Assembly: GCA_046704745.1 (NCBI GenBank)
Contig: JBJKRL010000027.1
Location: forward strand, 30,621-94,620
Length of the DNA: 64,000 nt
Reading direction: 5' to 3'
Source of the DNA: CAWGGS01 sp046704745
GTDB lineage: Bacteria; Desulfobacterota; Desulfobulbia; Desulfobulbales; Desulfocapsaceae
The translations under genes and the position numbers were made by a program. Positions 61,918 to 64,000 of the stretch are shown here, piece after piece (position 1 is the first letter of the stretch; each line of letters starts with the position of its first letter). The notes under the pieces were generated by a model. The model searched no databases. It worked only from the letters and a program-made list of their open reading frames with translations, and was not told the DNA's origin.

Positions 61918-63329
61918 TGGAGCGCCTTTTCCGAACCAAAAAACTCTTTTATCGAGGAAGAGAGTTCAATAATCTCACCATCCAATACAGTTCGCAAATC
62001 GAGTAAGAATCTTTCATCCTCAATACGCCCTATGATGGGCACGACAAGATTCCGGAACTCTCGCTCAAGGACATGTACACCGATGTACTTCGGCAGTAAT
62101 TCCAAAGCCCAGCTAGACAAACCGTGCTCGGGCATGGCGCCTCCGCCTACACGTGAAAAAGTTGGTATCAGCCGGGTGGAACAAGTACGGGAAATCTCTT
62201 TTTGCACCCTGCGCAGTAACTTCCTCCCCCTACTCTTTATTGCATCGGCAGATTGTGTCAACATGGCGAGAGTAGGAATATTTTTCAGAGCGTCTGAAAC
62301 CTCATAATAATTTCTGAGCACGTTTTCCAAAGATGCCAGAGTGAACTTATCTATTCTCAGCGCCCTGTTTAAAGGATTCTTTTTTATTTTTTCAATTACT
62401 TCTTTTTTTCCTGCTATAATACCCGCTTGAGGTCCGCCAAGGAGTTTATCTCCGCTGAAGGTTACTACATCTACACCTGCACCGACCACTTCCTGAACCG
62501 TCGGCTCTTTCGGTAGACCGTAGGCAGAGAGATCAACAAGGCAACCACTTCCAAGATCCTCCATGACCGACAGCCTATTTCTCCCTGCCAGCTGCACCAT
62601 TTCTTCCACAGGAACCTCGGAAGTAAACCCTATCATCCGGAAATTTGAAGTATGGACCTTCAAAAGGAGTGCTGTTTCATCGGTAATGGCGTTTTCATAA
62701 TCCCTTAAATGGGTTCTGTTGGTTGCACCTACCTCGACCAGACGTGCTCCACTTTTTTTCATTACATCCGGTATGCGAAAAGATCCGCCAATCTCGACAA
62801 GCTGACCTCTTGAAACAATAGCCTCTTTTCCTCTTGCCAGAGTTTCCAAGACAAGCAGGACTGCGGCTGCATTGTTATTGACGACCAAAGCTGCCTCGGC
62901 TCCTGTAAGCTCACAGATAATATCTTCCACAAGGCTATAGCGACTCCCACGTTTGCCAGTTTCAAGATTGAACTCCAGGTTGGTATAGTGTGCTCCGGCT
63001 TGAGCCAAAGACTGTACGGCACTTTCGGACAGCAATGATCTACCAAGATTCGTGTGGATGACGACACCGGTTCCGTTTATGATTCGTTTTAAATTGTTTT
63101 GCAGTTTCTTTTTTATCGCATGATCGAGAATATCCAGCCAGTCGTCCAAGGATCTTTTCCTACAGGTTGGAAGATCCTTCAAGATCTGTTGTCTTTCAAA
63201 CTCTATTCTATTCTGCACTGTAAGTTTAATAAGTTTTACGGGGATATCGTGCTGTAACCTTTTAGAAAGGTTAATCACGCATTCATCAACTTTAGGAAGG
63301 CTCCTAAGGAGTTCTTTTTTCTTATCCAT
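61914..63329 (-). CDS. selA: L-seryl-tRNA(Sec) selenium transferase
   Basis: 471 residues, fold type I PLP enzyme. It converts Ser-tRNA(Sec) to Sec-tRNA(Sec) with selenophosphate. N-terminal RSLPKVDECVINLSKRL; INGTGVVIHTNLGRSLLSES is the family signature; the PLP Lys is in VTFSGDKLLGGPQAGIIAGK; the C-terminal domain has SRVGGGAMPEHGLSSWALEL. selB and the tRNA(Sec) gene are not visible in this window; they may lie just beyond the right edge. It supports selenocysteine decoding at 19918-20244. Confidence 0.95.
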   Translation of the reverse strand: MDKKKELLRSLPKVDECVINLSKRLQHDIPVKLIKLTVQNRIEFERQQILKDLPTCRKRSLDDWLDILDHAIKKKLQNNLKRIINGTGVVIHTNLGRSLLSESAVQSLAQAGAHYTNLEFNLETGKRGSRYSLVEDIICELTGAEAALVVNNNAAAVLLVLETLARGKEAIVSRGQLVEIGGSFRIPDVMKKSGARLVEVGATNRTHLRDYENAITDETALLLKVHTSNFRMIGFTSEVPVEEMVQLAGRNRLSVMEDLGSGCLVDLSAYGLPKEPTVQEVVGAGVDVVTFSGDKLLGGPQAGIIAGKKEVIEKIKKNPLNRALRIDKFTLASLENVLRNYYEVSDALKNIPTLAMLTQSADAIKSRGRKLLRRVQKEISRTCSTRLIPTFSRVGGGAMPEHGLSSWALELLPKYIGVHVLEREFRNLVVPIIGRIEDERFLLDLRTVLDGEIIELSSSIKEFFGSEKALQ

Positions 63330-64000
63330 TTATTTTTTCTTTTTGAAAATATCTACCCCTGCCCTCAAATCAGGCAGTCCAATTCCAGATGCCATGTTAC
63401 GATTTTCATTGAAAAAATGCAAATTATTTTCTCACCATAGATGCCGTAACTACCGATAAAAAATAAAAGGCTTTTCCGGATTAGGCATACTTATGTTGGT
63501 TATGCTGAAATTAAAGATCCTGTGGAGATCATCTATTCAGGCTGCTGCTCCATGTCCTTATCGTCGGTAGACAATAGATAAAAGACGGTCCATCCCTGGT
63601 TGCTTTCCTTTATGAATAGCATGTTCGAACTCGTAGCCTTTGGTGTTTCTATTGTTATGCTTGAGCTGTTTCATAAGCTCCGCACGCTCTTAGCTTCCCG
63701 GACATTAGATAAGAGTGATCCGAAAGAATGAATGAAACAGAATTTAAGCGAACATTTTGACCATAATTTTTAAGATCCTCCACTTTACAAGTCGCTGGTG
63801 TAATAATTATAATAGAAAAATACAGATCTCGTTTTTTTCTCAACCACAATTTACTGAAAAGAAAAAGTTAGTAGTTGACAGTCCCTCAAGATTCGTGTAG
63901 TTTGCCGCGGTCTTTTCGTCGCTGGAAGTGAGGCAAAATAAAGCGCAAGGCGAGATGAAAGGGTATTGACAGAGAAAGTAAAAGGCGTTAGACTACGCGT
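63330..64000. other. 670 bases upstream of selA, no gene recognised
   Basis: Both strands show only short, low-quality ORFs. No tRNA T-loop with a matching stem was found by eye. It must carry the selA promoter. The sequence continues beyond the window. Confidence 0.4.

Noticed and set aside
63620..63650. tRNA-like T-loop (GTTCGAACTC)
   Set aside because: The flanking bases do not pair and no acceptor, D or anticodon stem could be built.

Overview
The window looks like a chromosomal stretch of a Gram-negative, anaerobic deltaproteobacterium (Desulfobacterota), probably of the Desulfobulbales type. This is inferred from family content, not from a database search. The signs are a tungsten-type aldehyde:ferredoxin oxidoreductase with its own MoeA/MoaD genes, selenocysteine machinery (selA), a ThiC-family gene behind a cobalamin riboswitch, a DUF3786 Fe-S protein, many sensor kinases, PilT and an LpxL-type acyltransferase. 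No rRNA, tRNA, prophage, intact insertion sequence or CRISPR array was found.

Layout. 1-1017: end of a cyclic-nucleotide-domain/DUF4388 regulator cut by the window edge. 1185-5586 (minus): a run with U32 peptidase/RlhA-like protein, pyrR, purN, a stand-alone IMP cyclohydrolase and an Hsp15-like protein. 5888-6649: folE2. 6988-14222: three sensor kinases and a lone receiver, partly translationally coupled, without any DNA-binding output domain. 14240-18469: DUF3786 protein, methyltransferase, AhpD-like protein, tatD, an HTH/zinc-ribbon protein and a small unknown, interspersed with three copies of an intergenic repeat.

18836-23597 (minus): an envelope and oxidative-repair block. It holds mscS with a BaeSR-like two-component pair, an MXKDX-repeat protein, a previously unannotatable small gene whose frame is interrupted by one UGA exactly where MsrA has its catalytic cysteine, and an exported MsrA-MsrB fusion. 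I read the UGA as selenocysteine: the frame continues for 69 codons, a SECIS-like hairpin follows 13 nt after the UGA, and selA lies in the same window.

24587-30978: glycerate 2-kinase, then an alanine module: a TyrR-like sigma-54 activator, a near-consensus -24/-12 promoter, alanine dehydrogenase, and an alanine/sodium symporter with a two-hairpin leader. 32107-36009: modABC divergent from an XRE-type regulator. 36024-39505: aminotransferase, darP, gpmI. 39975-45830: an operon for molybdenum/tungsten cofactor and AOR (unknown protein, moeA, moeA fused to a periplasmic-binding-like domain, AOR, moaD). The binding-like domain of the fused MoeA is homologous to the sensor half of the regulator beside modABC, which links the two loci.

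46088-59795: diguanylate cyclase-PilZ, acylphosphatase, a duplicated peptide-ABC ATPase, a ThiC paralogue (candidate BzaF) behind a cobalamin riboswitch and intrinsic terminator, uvrC, a cold-shock gene, an LpxL-like acyltransferase, a MITE-like inverted-repeat element, comEC, pilT and a LOG-family protein. 59788-63329 (minus): selA coupled to a long TPR protein. The last 670 bases hold no recognisable gene.
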